Shown: positions 49,645 to 59,131, numbered from the stretch's first letter. The stretch is 64,000 bases of DNA from Leptolyngbya sp. FACHB-8 (GCF_014695575.1 NZ_JACJOO010000071.1:62001-126000); one strand, 5' to 3'. Numbers and translations: made by a program. Notes: generated by a model not told the origin, from the letters alone.

Positions 49645-50187
49645 CCTGTCTTAGGGGATTTCCAGCAATAAAATTACCTCCGTGATATTGGTGCTTTGCC
49701 CGCGAAGCAGGCAAAGCACCAATATCACGGGTAAATTCTTATGCAGAAATCTCCTTAGATCCTGCACCAAATCCTGAAGCCCTATTTTTCCAATGTCCAT
49801 ATGAAGGGGTTGCTGGGTTAAGAACGGCTAACCCACACCCCCTAACCCCCTCTCCTGGGAGAGGGGGGATCGGAGAAAAACAGCTCAATGGTTGTTAAAA
49901 AGGTTTTCCGGCTTGATCTCCCCTCTTCTGGGAGAGGGACCGGGGGTATGGGCTCAGGGCGATCGCTTCAAACAAGCGCATAAACCTAATTTAAAACCCA
50001 CCGATGCGAAGCGCCACATTCACCTCCCACCAATAACTCCTTGTGCCAGGGGGTCTGGGGGACGGCACCCCGTCCTCCAGTCGGGGAGTTTGAGGGGCGA
50101 CGCGCCCTCAAGCAGGGTTTCCAACATGCAACCAAAACGTTATAAAGTTCTGAATGGGTTCGCCATTTAGAATTCTTTAATCTCCTT
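49645..50187. other. Spacer after ureB
   Basis: About 540 bases holding the 107-bp element (49651-49757), a C/G-rich pair of GGGAGAGGG hairpins (around 49845-49868 and 49919-49945) and a short GAGGGCGC hairpin (50090-50111). ureC is not present in any frame. Confidence 0.6.
49651..49757 (-). repeat. 107-bp hairpin element (GGAGATTTC ends), copy 3
   Basis: Inverted relative to copy 1. Stem with TTGGTGCTTTGCCCGC is shared with copy 1, but the outer stem part differs by matched changes on both arms (here GTGATATTGG / CCAATATCAC, there AGAATGTTGG / CCAACATTCT). Begins 7 bases after the ureB stop. Confidence 0.9.
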
Positions 50188-51840
50188 ATGACGCAAATGT
50201 TGGGCTTTTCGCTTCGCCAATGGCGCCGGTTCTTCCAATTTGTCGGCTTGTGCGGATTGTGTATTGCACTCATCGTCGGCTGCGGCTCCTCCCAAGACAC
50301 CGCCTCACAGGGTAACAGCCCAGCCGCTCAAACCACCGGAGGGCGAATCACAATGGGCACAACCCAAAAAGTAGAAACCCTCGACCCCGCCGATGCTTAC
50401 ACCATCTTCACCGGCATCCTCATGTACAACATGGGCGATCGCCTCTACACCTACAAACCCGGCACCACCGAGCTAACCCCCCAACTCGCCACCGAAATGC
50501 CCACCGTCAGCGATGACGGCCTCACCTACAAAATTCCCCTGCGGCAAGGCGTCACCCTTCACGACGGCACCCCCTTCAACGCCGAAGTGATGAAATTCTC
50601 CATCGATCGCTTCATGACCAACGGCGGCGGCCCCTCCTTCCTGCTGAGCGATCTGGTTGACTCTGTAACCGCCAGCGGCGAATACGAACTGACCCTCAAA
50701 CTCAAATACCCCTTTTCGGCGTTCCCCTCAGTCCTCTCCTTCTGGGGCGTCACCCCCGTTTCTCCCAAGTCCTACAAAATTGCTGAAGGTAGTTTCCAAC
50801 CCGAAACCTTCGTCGGTAGCGGCCCCTACAAACTAGCGTCTCTGGGTTCCGACTTCATCAAGCTGGATGTGAACGAAAACTACTGGGGTGATAAACCCGC
50901 CAATCAGGGCATCGACATCCAAATCTTTGCCAGCCCCGCGAACCTCTACAACACCTTCAAAACCAAGGGCGTTGATGTCGCCTATCAAACCCTCGACCCC
51001 GACCAGGTTGCCAGCTTGCAGCGAGAATCTCAACAGGGCGGCTGGCAGGTAATTGAAGCGGGTAGCAATGTGGTCAACTACATGACCCTGAATCAGAAGA
51101 TCGAGCCGACCAATGATCTGACGATACGGAAGGCGATCGCCGCCATGATCGATCGCAACCTGATCAACAATCGCGTCTTCCAAAATCAGGCCGCACCGCT
51201 CTATAGCCTGATTCCCACCAGCTTCGACATCTACAAACCCGGCTTTAAAGAAGCCTATGGTGATGGCAACTTCGACCTGGCAAAACAACTGCTGGCCGAA
51301 GCGGGCTACTCCGAATCCAAACCCTTCACATTTGAAATCTGGTATCCCTCAGCCTCCACAACCCGCTCCATCGTTGCCAACACCTTGAAGGAATCCATCG
51401 AAGCGGCCCTCCCTGGATTGGTCACTGTTAGCGTTCAAAGTGCGGAACGGGCAACCCTCTCCAAAGGAGTGGATAGCGGCCTCTATCAAACCGTGTTGCT
51501 CAACTGGTATCCCGACTTTTACGACGCCGATAACTTCATGCAGCCCTTCGTCACCTGCGATGAAGGCTCCCCCGAAAAACTCTGTACAAAAGGGGCCAGC
51601 CAGGGGAACGGCTCCTTCTACTACAGTGAACAAGCCAACCAACTGGTGAAAGATCAGCGTGCCGAGCGCGACCCGCAAGCCCGGAATAAGATGTTTGAGG
51701 AACTTCAAGACCTGGTGGTGGCGGATGTTCCCTACATTCCCCTGTGGCAGGACAAGGATTTCGTCTTTGCTCAGTCCGGTGTGAATAACGTAGCCATCGA
51801 ACCCACTCAACTGTTCTTGCTCTGGCAGATTCAGAAGTAA
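50188..51840 (+). CDS. ABC transporter substrate-binding lipoprotein, family 5 (DppA-like)
   Basis: A 550-residue lipoprotein (leader with CIALIVGC, Cys near residue 31). Family-5 features include VETLDPADAYTIFTGILMYN, LRQGVTLHDGTPFNAEVMKFSI and IRKAIAAMIDRNLINN. Ends in a one-base overlap (TAATG) with the permease gene, a clear operon. The ligand is probably an oligopeptide. Confidence 0.93.
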   Translation: MTQMLGFSLRQWRRFFQFVGLCGLCIALIVGCGSSQDTASQGNSPAAQTTGGRITMGTTQKVETLDPADAYTIFTGILMYNMGDRLYTYKPGTTELTPQLATEMPTVSDDGLTYKIPLRQGVTLHDGTPFNAEVMKFSIDRFMTNGGGPSFLLSDLVDSVTASGEYELTLKLKYPFSAFPSVLSFWGVTPVSPKSYKIAEGSFQPETFVGSGPYKLASLGSDFIKLDVNENYWGDKPANQGIDIQIFASPANLYNTFKTKGVDVAYQTLDPDQVASLQRESQQGGWQVIEAGSNVVNYMTLNQKIEPTNDLTIRKAIAAMIDRNLINNRVFQNQAAPLYSLIPTSFDIYKPGFKEAYGDGNFDLAKQLLAEAGYSESKPFTFEIWYPSASTTRSIVANTLKESIEAALPGLVTVSVQSAERATLSKGVDSGLYQTVLLNWYPDFYDADNFMQPFVTCDEGSPEKLCTKGASQGNGSFYYSEQANQLVKDQRAERDPQARNKMFEELQDLVVADVPYIPLWQDKDFVFAQSGVNNVAIEPTQLFLLWQIQK

Positions 51841-52868
51841 TGTCCTCTCGTTCCAGCGCTCTGCGCTATTACATTCTGTCGCGGTTGCTTCTGGCCCCGC
51901 TGATGCTGTGGATTATCGCCACGGTCGTCTTCATGCTGCTGCGGGCAACACCGGGGGATCCCGTCGATTCACTACTGGGTGCGCGCGCCCCCGATGCCGC
52001 GAAAGAAGCCCTGCGAGAGCGGCTGGGCCTGAACGCTCCCCTGTGGACGCAATACCTGACCTATTTGTGGAAACTGCTCCACTTAGATCTGGGTACGTCC
52101 CTGACTACTCAGGGGCAATCTGTAGTGAATATCATTCGCAATTATTTCCCCGCCACCTTGGAGTTAACGCTCATTAGCATGGTGGTTTCAGTCACTGTCG
52201 GCGTACTGATTGGCTCGCTTGCGGCTTCGCGGCCTAATACACCCCTGGATGCGGGGGGACGGTTGTTTGGCATCATTACCTACGCCGTGCCGATGTACTG
52301 GTTTGGGATGCTGCTGCAACTTCTGTTTGCGGTGCAGTTGCGTTGGTTTCCCATTGGCACCCGGTTTCCCATCAGCATGACTCCGCCTCAAGGGCCAACA
52401 GGACTGTATCTGTTAGATAGCGTACTGCAAGGCCGCCCTGATGCCTTTTTCACATCGCTCTATCACCTGGTTCTACCCAGCCTCACGCTGGGCATTCTGC
52501 TCAGCGGTATCTTTGAGCGAATCGTGCGGGTTAACCTGAAGCAAACCTTACGCTCGGATTATGTAGAAGCAGCCCGTGCGCGAGGTATTCCCGAACGACG
52601 AATTGTCTTTGCCCATGCCCTTAAAAATGCTCTAATTCCGCTGATTACAGTGTTGGGTTTGACGATCGCCTCGCTTCTGGGCGGTGCAATTCTCACGGAA
52701 GTTACGTTTAACTGGCCAGGATTAGCCAATCGGCTTTACCAGGCTATCGATACGCGAGACTATCCAGTCGTGCAGGGAATTATGGTGTTCTTTGGGGTGA
52801 TTGTGGCGGTCGCCTCCATTCTGATTGACATCCTCAACGCCTGGGTTGATCCTCGCATTCGCTATTAA
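51840..52868 (+). CDS. ABC transporter permease, DppB/OppB type
   Basis: A 342-residue membrane permease: N-terminal helix YILSRLLLAPLMLWIIATVV, then six-helix core with the EAA loop YVEAARARGIPERRIVFAHALKNALIPLI near residue 240. It is the first of the two permeases of a dipeptide-type importer; the second (DppC) and both ATPases are not in the window, so the transporter is incomplete here. Confidence 0.94.
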   Translation: MSSRSSALRYYILSRLLLAPLMLWIIATVVFMLLRATPGDPVDSLLGARAPDAAKEALRERLGLNAPLWTQYLTYLWKLLHLDLGTSLTTQGQSVVNIIRNYFPATLELTLISMVVSVTVGVLIGSLAASRPNTPLDAGGRLFGIITYAVPMYWFGMLLQLLFAVQLRWFPIGTRFPISMTPPQGPTGLYLLDSVLQGRPDAFFTSLYHLVLPSLTLGILLSGIFERIVRVNLKQTLRSDYVEAARARGIPERRIVFAHALKNALIPLITVLGLTIASLLGGAILTEVTFNWPGLANRLYQAIDTRDYPVVQGIMVFFGVIVAVASILIDILNAWVDPRIRY

Positions 52869-52912
52869 TCCAGATGAATCGTGTGTAAGCACACCATTAC
52901 CTGACTCACCAC

Positions 52913-52990
52913 TAGACCTCCTGCATGAATCAATTTTTCAGGACGTGCGTTGTGCGGTTTCGCCACACAATGATTCACGCAGGAAGTCTA
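52913..52990. repeat. 78-bp element with TAGACCTCCTGCATGAATCA ends
   Basis: Terminal inverted repeat TAGACCTCCTGCATGAATCA and TGATTCACGCAGGAAGTCTA (2 mismatches in 20), inner stem TTGTGCGG...CCACACAA. It abuts the stop codon of the convergent sugar-binding gene. A partial copy is at 60723-60772. Confidence 0.78.
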
Positions 52991-54274
52991 CTATTGCCCT
53001 AAAGCCAAATCCAAACGGCGTTGGGAATCCTCTAAAGCTTCTTCTGGAGTAGCCTTACCCAGAACGACTGCTTCGATCGCCCGTCCCAAACTATCCGAGA
53101 TGCGATTGTATCCGGGGAAAATGGGGCGCGATCGCCCGTACTCCGCTTGTTCCAAGAACACGTCGACAGCCGCTTGTTTCGCCATGAAATCTTTATAGGC
53201 TTGGCTTTCGCGCGATCGCACATTCACAGGTAAATATCCTGTTTCGATCGCCCATTGAGTTTGAAAGTCCTCACTCAGCACATAAGCCATGAAAGTTTGA
53301 GCGGCCTTCTCCCGTTCTGGAGTGGATTTGAGCAGGAATAAGTTTTCGCCACCCGTGCTGGTAGCGCGACGGGCACCTTCGGGGATAGGCATGACGGCAA
53401 AATCGACCCCAGTAGCCTGTAGCTGACCCAACGTCCAGGGGCCCGTGAGTTGCATGGCGACCTTTCCAGCCAGAAAACCATCCACCTCGTAGCCACGCTC
53501 CGGACCAGAGAGGACGACGGAGCCATCCGAAATCAAGTCTTGCCAGAGGTGAAGAGCGGCGATCGCCCCCACATTATTCAATGTCACTTTAGGTTCTGCA
53601 CCCGGTTCCGATGGGTTGGCCTCCGTCAGCTCACCACCTCCGCTCCACATGAAGGGAAGCCAGGTGAAAACCGACCATTCTCCTTTCCCCAACGGTAGTA
53701 GCATCCCATGCTGGTCTTTGCTTGGGTCTGTGAGTTGTTTTGCAACGGCCCGCAGTTCTTCCCAGGTATGTGGCACCTCACGAATACCCGCTGCCTCAAA
53801 CAGAGTGGGTCGATAGAATATGCCCACATTGTTCGTACCGAAGGGAATGGACCAGATATGCCCCTCCCAGGTCATAGACTCAAATAAAGCGGGTCCAATC
53901 TGCTCCTTCAGCCCACTCTCGGTGAGCCAATCCTCTAAAGGGCGGATAGCCTCTAACTCGACCAATTGCCCTGTAAACATAGGGGCAAACCAGAGTAGGT
54001 CAGGAGTGGCATTACCAACGATCGCCGCCAGCACCTTTGGCGTCTGTTGATCTGACTGCCCCACGTAAAGAGATTCCACCTGAATATCAGGATGCTCCTG
54101 GTTAAAGCGATCGACTAACCGCTGCAACACATCCCGGTTGGGAGGCGGGTTGACCCCTTGCCACAAGGTCAGGTGGATCACATCCGATTCTTTAGCCCGA
54201 GGGTTTTGGCATCCTGTGAGGCCCAGTAATGTCACCAGGCAAATAATCAACAAACGACGAGTGAGTGCGAACAT
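52991..54274 (-). CDS. Sugar ABC transporter substrate-binding lipoprotein, family 1
   Basis: A 427-residue protein with lipobox LTGC (Cys about residue 22) and the extracellular solute-binding family-1 signature VIHLTLWQGVNPPPNRDVLQRLV, WSIPFGTNNVGIFYRPTLFE, WPFxx-like TWEELRAVAKQL, and GKVAMQLTGPWTLGQL. Likely binds an oligosaccharide or polyol. It has no permease or ATPase next to it. Confidence 0.92.
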   Translation of the reverse strand: MFALTRRLLIICLVTLLGLTGCQNPRAKESDVIHLTLWQGVNPPPNRDVLQRLVDRFNQEHPDIQVESLYVGQSDQQTPKVLAAIVGNATPDLLWFAPMFTGQLVELEAIRPLEDWLTESGLKEQIGPALFESMTWEGHIWSIPFGTNNVGIFYRPTLFEAAGIREVPHTWEELRAVAKQLTDPSKDQHGMLLPLGKGEWSVFTWLPFMWSGGGELTEANPSEPGAEPKVTLNNVGAIAALHLWQDLISDGSVVLSGPERGYEVDGFLAGKVAMQLTGPWTLGQLQATGVDFAVMPIPEGARRATSTGGENLFLLKSTPEREKAAQTFMAYVLSEDFQTQWAIETGYLPVNVRSRESQAYKDFMAKQAAVDVFLEQAEYGRSRPIFPGYNRISDSLGRAIEAVVLGKATPEEALEDSQRRLDLALGQ

Positions 54275-54337
54275 AATCGTTGAGCCGTAGCGTACTCCTA
54301 TTATTCATGGTGTACAAGCTCAGCGCACCATAAATCA

Positions 54338-54442
54338 CACAGCGCGTTTCAAGCGCTGAAAATCTGGTTGTTTTTGTGAGAGCCGTACGGAGCGTGGCTC
54401 TCACAAAAACAACCGTGGCTGCTTCAAGCGCAAAGCACTGTA
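54338..54442 (+). repeat. 105-bp hairpin element (TACAGCGC ends), copy 3
   Basis: Termini ACAGCGCGTTT and AAAGCACTGTA; inner stem 54366-54414 with GTGAGAGCC / GGCTCTCAC. Same length as copy 1; the one stem difference is a G-C to A-T pair change. Confidence 0.9.
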
Positions 54443-54556
54443 GGATGCAAAACTTGGCAGTTTTCTGAAACCAGTTTGGCCTAAAAGAAACGATCGCACT
54501 CCTGGCTCTGGTTCAACAATAAAGGTCTACTGCTTTCGTGCCGCGAGGTAGGTTTT

Positions 54557-54811
54557 ATGAAAGCTTTGCTCCAGTTTTTGCAATGGATGTTAGTTGGTTT
54601 AACAGGATTAATTTTGTTGGCGTTGACGTTCAGGACATCGATCAATGTTGTGAACGGGTTGATGTTATTGGGGGCGATCGCTATTGTTATCCCCAATCTA
54701 GAACGCAAGTTATTCCAGGGCAATCTCATGCTTCTGCACTCTAGCATCATTCGCTTAGGAGCCTGGTATGTGCTGTTATTAATGGCTGTTTTTCTGGCAC
54801 AGTTTCCCTAA
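54557..54811 (+). CDS. Small membrane protein of unknown function
   Basis: An 84-residue, strongly hydrophobic protein with helices at about residues 8-24, 32-46 and 66-82 and a single basic loop NLERKLFQGN between them. No conserved family recognised. The ATG is preceded by a weak AGGTTTT-type site. Confidence 0.6.
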   Translation: MKALLQFLQWMLVGLTGLILLALTFRTSINVVNGLMLLGAIAIVIPNLERKLFQGNLMLLHSSIIRLGAWYVLLLMAVFLAQFP

Positions 54812-54899
54812 TGCCGTGGAAAATGCAGAGCTGATGCATTCTTGTCGTGTGCGAAGCACGCTGCAACAAGCACTAAACCTAGTGAACTTGCATTGATAT

Positions 54900-56870
54900 T
54901 CAAGCTTGAAGCGAGAAATCTGCTCGATTAATGGCGAGACCATCCGTTAAATTCGCAAACTGACCGCCCGTTCCAAACCCAGAGGCCGTGCCATTGGCGT
55001 TATAGAATAAGCTTCCCGAGCCTGTGACATAGGTGATAATAGCCGCGCTCGTTTGGGCTTGGGCGGCCGAGCTAACCGATGCAAAGCTCAGCGTACTTAC
55101 AGCCGTAAACGTGGTTTTGTCTAACACAATTTTGTCGAGCCCTGAGACAAAGTCTGTAACCGTATCCACTCCCATCCTCGCCACATCAAACGCAACATTG
55201 ATGTCGAAAATGAAGCGATCGCGCCCCACTCCCCCTGTCAGAGTGTCGCCTCCACTTCCCCCGGTGAGGGCATCATTGCCCTGGCTACCGATGAGCGCAT
55301 CATTGCCGCTATTTCCCCGCAGACTATTGTTCGCACGGTTACCCTGCAACCGATTACCCAGGCTATTACCCAATCCGTTAATCGCTCGGCTTCCAGTTAA
55401 AGTTAAGCGTTCGAGATTGGCCCCCAGAATATAGGTCCGGTTCGACAAGACCGTATCCGTACCCCCGTTCGGTGCTTCAGTAATCACATCGCCAAGGTTG
55501 TGAACATAAGTGTCATTGCCAGAACCACCCCGCAACAGATCTCGACCATTGCCACCATTCAGGTAATCACCTCCATTACCTCCAAGCAATGTGTCATTGC
55601 CATTGTTGCCCAGTAAGCGATCGTTACCGCCACGGGCGTCCAGGGTTTCAGGACTGGCGTTTCCCGTCAGGGCATCCCGGTTGTTGGTACCGATGATGCT
55701 TTTGTTCACATCCAGCCGAAAGATTTCGCCATCCAGGTCAACGATGTAAAGATTGCCGGCAGCATCCTCTCCAAAAGAAGCAATGTTGTCAATGGAGCCA
55801 GCATCAGGGGTAAGTTGGCTCGTGCGATCGCGAAACTGCGTCACCCGTCCATTGCGATAGCGGAATGACCAGATACGGCTGGACACAAAATCGCCAAAGA
55901 AATAAGTGCCACTCAGATCCACAACCGGACCCCGGTACACATATCCTCCAGTGATGGACTCCCCGACAGAGTGACTGTACTCATAAATAGGGGCAACCAG
56001 GTTGGAAGGGGCTGTTCCCGGTTCATAGGGCTCAGTTCCTTCGAAAAGATCCCAGCCATAGTTCCGTCCCCCGACGTTGGCAGGCTGAACGTTGATTTCT
56101 TCACGCTGGCCCTGGCCCACATCGGCGATGTACAGCGCCCCTGTGAGGCGATCGAAGCTGGGTCGCCAGGGGTTGCGCAAACCGTAGGCCCAGATTTCAT
56201 CATCCCCCGCCCTTCCAACAAAAGGATTATCAGCCGGGATGGCGTAGTTGCGGTTTGGATCTGTGGCAAAGGCATCCCGGTTAACATTCAACCGCAAGAT
56301 CTTGCCCAGTAGGTTATTGGTAGTATCTTGCGCATTGTCGTCGGGGTCGCCACCACTGCCGCCATCTCCAGTGGCGATGTAAAGGTATCCATCCGGACCA
56401 AAACCCAGCCAGCCACCGTTATGGTTCGCGTAAGGCTGGTCAATGGTGAGAATGGTGCGGGCGGAGTTTGGGTCAGCGAGGTTGGCATTGCCGTCCTGTA
56501 CGGTGTATTCCACAATCTTGGTTTGCCCGGCTGCCCCGCCGCCTGGCGATGTATAGTTCACATAGAATTTGCCGTTCTGAGCAAAGTTGGGATGGAAGGA
56601 TAACCCTAACAATCCCTGTTCTCCACCGTCTTCCAGTAACTCACTGTTAGAAATGGTTAGAAATGGCGTCGGGAGAACCGTTCCAGTCTGAAGGTTCAGG
56701 ATTTTGATGCTGCCCGTTCGCTCCACAATGAAGAGCCGCTGCGAATCACCTGGAGGTGAAGTGACGTAGAGAGGCTGCTCCAGACCACTGGCAATGCGAT
56801 CGCTCGAAATGTCTACGACAACAGTTCCAGTAGACTGAGCACTGGCACGGTCTGTAATTGCAGAACTCAT
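54900..56870 (-). CDS. PQQ-type sugar (glucose/sorbosone) dehydrogenase fused to RTX calcium-binding repeats
   Basis: A 656-residue secreted enzyme. Residues about 20-385 form a GSDH beta-propeller: PLYVTSPPGDSQRLFIVERT, GEQGLLGLSFHPNF, ANHNGGWLGFGPDGYLYIATGDGG and EEINVQPANVGGRNYGWDLFEG carry the calcium and cofactor contacts of soluble aldose dehydrogenases. From about 395 to 560 come nonapeptide GGxGxDxLx repeats (GNDTLLGGNGGDYLNGGNG), then a serralysin-type C-terminal domain. There is no N-terminal signal, so export by a type I (HlyBD-TolC) system is inferred. A GGAGG site precedes the ATG. The cofactor is inferred from family. Confidence 0.93.
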   Translation of the reverse strand: MSSAITDRASAQSTGTVVVDISSDRIASGLEQPLYVTSPPGDSQRLFIVERTGSIKILNLQTGTVLPTPFLTISNSELLEDGGEQGLLGLSFHPNFAQNGKFYVNYTSPGGGAAGQTKIVEYTVQDGNANLADPNSARTILTIDQPYANHNGGWLGFGPDGYLYIATGDGGSGGDPDDNAQDTTNNLLGKILRLNVNRDAFATDPNRNYAIPADNPFVGRAGDDEIWAYGLRNPWRPSFDRLTGALYIADVGQGQREEINVQPANVGGRNYGWDLFEGTEPYEPGTAPSNLVAPIYEYSHSVGESITGGYVYRGPVVDLSGTYFFGDFVSSRIWSFRYRNGRVTQFRDRTSQLTPDAGSIDNIASFGEDAAGNLYIVDLDGEIFRLDVNKSIIGTNNRDALTGNASPETLDARGGNDRLLGNNGNDTLLGGNGGDYLNGGNGRDLLRGGSGNDTYVHNLGDVITEAPNGGTDTVLSNRTYILGANLERLTLTGSRAINGLGNSLGNRLQGNRANNSLRGNSGNDALIGSQGNDALTGGSGGDTLTGGVGRDRFIFDINVAFDVARMGVDTVTDFVSGLDKIVLDKTTFTAVSTLSFASVSSAAQAQTSAAIITYVTGSGSLFYNANGTASGFGTGGQFANLTDGLAINRADFSLQA

Positions 56871-56993
56871 CGGTTGACCTCCAGAGGATTTTCAGGATCG
56901 CTACATTGTCGTACCAGACTAAAGTTTTATAGCAGTTTCCATTCAATAACCACATCACTTTCTAGACAGGTTATTTTGCCGCATCAAATCAGA

Positions 56994-57022
56994 AGAGGCG
57001 CAGAGCAAAGCTCCGCACCTCT
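56994..57022. repeat. Short imperfect hairpin after the CSP41-like gene
   Basis: AAGAGGCGCAGAGC / GCTCCGCACCTCTT with two mismatches; lies about 30 bases beyond the stop of the minus-strand epimerase gene and before the sugar dehydrogenase start. Confidence 0.6.
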
Positions 57023-57052
57023 TTTAGTTACACGATTGAAGCGGATAGGGTG

Positions 57053-57982
57053 TCAGGCCTTGAGAATTTCATCATCCGTGGAAAAGTCAATTTCCTTTTG
57101 ACTCCGACCACTGGCCAGGTAATCGTTCTCAAAGGAATCTTTGAGCCCCGCAACCAGATCAAAGCGAGGTGCCCAGTTAAGCTGAGATTTCGCTTTGTGC
57201 GTGTCGGTAAAAAAGTGCTGAACTCGCATCGGAAAAGCTTTGCGTTTGCCAAAGTCAAAGGCTTTAGGATCGTAATAAACAATCTTTAATGTGCTGGGAT
57301 CTTTCCCGGCCGCTTCAGCGCAGACTTTTGCAAGCCCTGTGAAAGTGATCAGGCGATCGCCTGACACGTTGTAAATCTGCCCAATCGCCATCTTGTTCCC
57401 CAACACTGCTGCCATCGCCGCTGCCAGATCAGCGCAGTGGCCCAGCTGCGTCATAGCCATCCCATTGCCAGGAATGGGGATGGGGCGATCGCGCACAATG
57501 CGGTCGAAGAACCAGGCTTCCAGGTCGTTATAGTTTTGTGGGCCGTAGATGTAGACCGGACGCACTGACGTGAACGGCACTCCTTGGCTCATCAGGTAGT
57601 TTTCCGTCTCAAACTTGCCCTTATGACGGCTTTTCGGATCAACTGGATCACCCTCAATGTGGGGCATCTGGTCGGATTTAAGGTACACCCCCGCAGAGCT
57701 GACATAGACGAAGTGTTGAATTTTGCCGTTAAAAATTTCGACGAGGGGTTGGGTATCGCTCAGTTCGCGGCCATTGTTATCGAAAATAGCATCGAAAGAC
57801 TCACCCGATAGTTTTTCTTTTAGTTGAGCGGGATCGGTGCGATCGCCCACAATCTGCTGCACTCCTTCAGGGGCCGGATGGTTGCCCCGGTTAAACAGCA
57901 CCACCTCATGGCCCTGTTTGACCAGCAATTGCGTGAGATAGACCCCGATGAAGCGGGTGCCGCCAATAATGAGTACGCGCAT
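57053..57982 (-). CDS. NAD-dependent epimerase/dehydratase-like protein, CSP41 type
   Basis: An SDR-extended protein of about 309 residues. The Rossmann start MRVLIIGGTRFIGVYLTQLL and the sequence VYIYGPQNYNDLEAWFFDRI, ISDRPIPIPG-like RDRPIPIPGNG match chloroplast stem-loop binding protein CSP41 and its cyanobacterial relatives. The usual catalytic YxxxK is not evident in place. CSP41 binds RNA in plastids. ATG 57982 is chosen over one 11 codons upstream. Confidence 0.9.
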   Translation of the reverse strand: MRVLIIGGTRFIGVYLTQLLVKQGHEVVLFNRGNHPAPEGVQQIVGDRTDPAQLKEKLSGESFDAIFDNNGRELSDTQPLVEIFNGKIQHFVYVSSAGVYLKSDQMPHIEGDPVDPKSRHKGKFETENYLMSQGVPFTSVRPVYIYGPQNYNDLEAWFFDRIVRDRPIPIPGNGMAMTQLGHCADLAAAMAAVLGNKMAIGQIYNVSGDRLITFTGLAKVCAEAAGKDPSTLKIVYYDPKAFDFGKRKAFPMRVQHFFTDTHKAKSQLNWAPRFDLVAGLKDSFENDYLASGRSQKEIDFSTDDEILKA

Positions 57983-58012
57983 AGGGTTTCCTGGAGTAAT
58001 GTGACATCCGGT

Positions 58013-58067
58013 CAAATAACCATGATATGGGGTAGTGCGCCGTACGGCCCCATATCATGGTTATTTG
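58013..58067. repeat. 55-bp hairpin
   Basis: Arms CAAATAACCATGATATGGGG / CCCCATATCATGGTTATTTG, centre 15 bases. Confidence 0.87.
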
Positions 58068-58068
58068 A

Positions 58069-58131
58069 GGCTGTTTAAAAAGTTGATTTTTCGTGCGCGT
58101 GAGGCACGAAAAATCAACTTTTTAAACAGCC
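58069..58131. repeat. 63-bp hairpin, TTTTTCGTGC group
   Basis: Arms GGCTGTTTAAAAAGTTGATT + TTTCGTGC and complement, loop GCGTGAG. The inner stem is the same as at 36914-36947. It adjoins the preceding hairpin with one base between. Confidence 0.9.
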
Positions 58132-58168
58132 CTTAGGCTGAGCTACCGATTTGATTAGTATGGAATCG

Positions 58169-59131
58169 TTAATACTGAGAACCGCTCAGCAAATTCATCA
58201 AGGAGTTCCACACGGCAATATAAAAGTTGCCATCGATCTCACTGCGCAACAGTTCGAAGGGCATTCCTTGATTACCAATGAAGGGACGGAGTCGCCAGCC
58301 GAGTTGCATTCCGACGACAGCGTAAATCAGAATCCAGATGCGCAGCAGTAAGTTATTCAGGGGTTGTTCCATTCGAAAGGCGATGTAGGAACAGCCACGA
58401 TACAGGTAACGAACGCCATACACTCCACACAGGCCAAAAATGATGACATGCAGTAACAGCAGAAATTGATAGTTATCAGGCGTGGTGACGGTGAAAAAGA
58501 AAGCGATGGGAGCCAAGCTCACCAGCAAAATCGTCGTTGTGCCCAGGGTCATCACCATCAGAGCAACAGTCTGTAGAAACTTGAAACTCTGCCCTAAGAG
58601 AACATTAAAGGTGTAGAGCGAAGGAATGCAGATGAGGGCTGTCAGTAAAAAGAGAATAGGAAGTTTGACCGCAGAAGAAAGCGCCTGCAATGGCCCGTTA
58701 TACATCCCCATCACCAGGCCGTAGAACCCAGAGAGCAAGGCACAGAGAATGGACATCGCCGCAATGATGCGAGGCAATTGCTGCTGACTATGAATTTGCT
58801 CGAATAGAGCCGTCTGCGCTCGCAGGATATAGTCCAAAAAGTAAAAAGCCAGCCGTACCAGGCCACTCTTTTGAAGTGCTTCCCGTAGGGAACGAATTTC
58901 GGCCTGGGAGTAGTGAAACCGGGCGTGGGTATCTGCGGGCTGCGATCGCCCTCTATCCCGCTTAGATGGATGGTGAGAGTCAGCCGTATAAGGGCGATCA
59001 GCCGTGTAAGGGCGATCGGTCTTATCCCATTCATCACGGCTATGCGGACTATAGTCGTCGTCAAAATTGTGGAGGTCGTCTCCTGAGCCTATTGGTAGTT
59101 TTAGATCAGGATCGTCATCAGGTTTTCCCAT
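58169..59131 (-). CDS. Conserved cyanobacterial membrane protein (8-helix type), unknown function
   Basis: A 320-residue protein: an acidic, Asp-rich N-terminal region of about 80 residues with repeated RPYTAD, then a linker and about six to eight membrane helices starting at IIAAMSILCALLSGFYGLVMG (about residue 122) and including PILFLLTALICIPSLYTFNVLL. The C-terminal part is widely conserved in cyanobacteria but has no known role. Confidence 0.75.
   Translation of the reverse strand: MGKPDDDPDLKLPIGSGDDLHNFDDDYSPHSRDEWDKTDRPYTADRPYTADSHHPSKRDRGRSQPADTHARFHYSQAEIRSLREALQKSGLVRLAFYFLDYILRAQTALFEQIHSQQQLPRIIAAMSILCALLSGFYGLVMGMYNGPLQALSSAVKLPILFLLTALICIPSLYTFNVLLGQSFKFLQTVALMVMTLGTTTILLVSLAPIAFFFTVTTPDNYQFLLLLHVIIFGLCGVYGVRYLYRGCSYIAFRMEQPLNNLLLRIWILIYAVVGMQLGWRLRPFIGNQGMPFELLRSEIDGNFYIAVWNSLMNLLSGSQY

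Noticed and set aside
49845-49945. GGGAGAGGG hairpins after ureB as a mobile element
   Set aside because: Short C/G-rich sequences without matched ends or flanking duplications; low-complexity similarity only.
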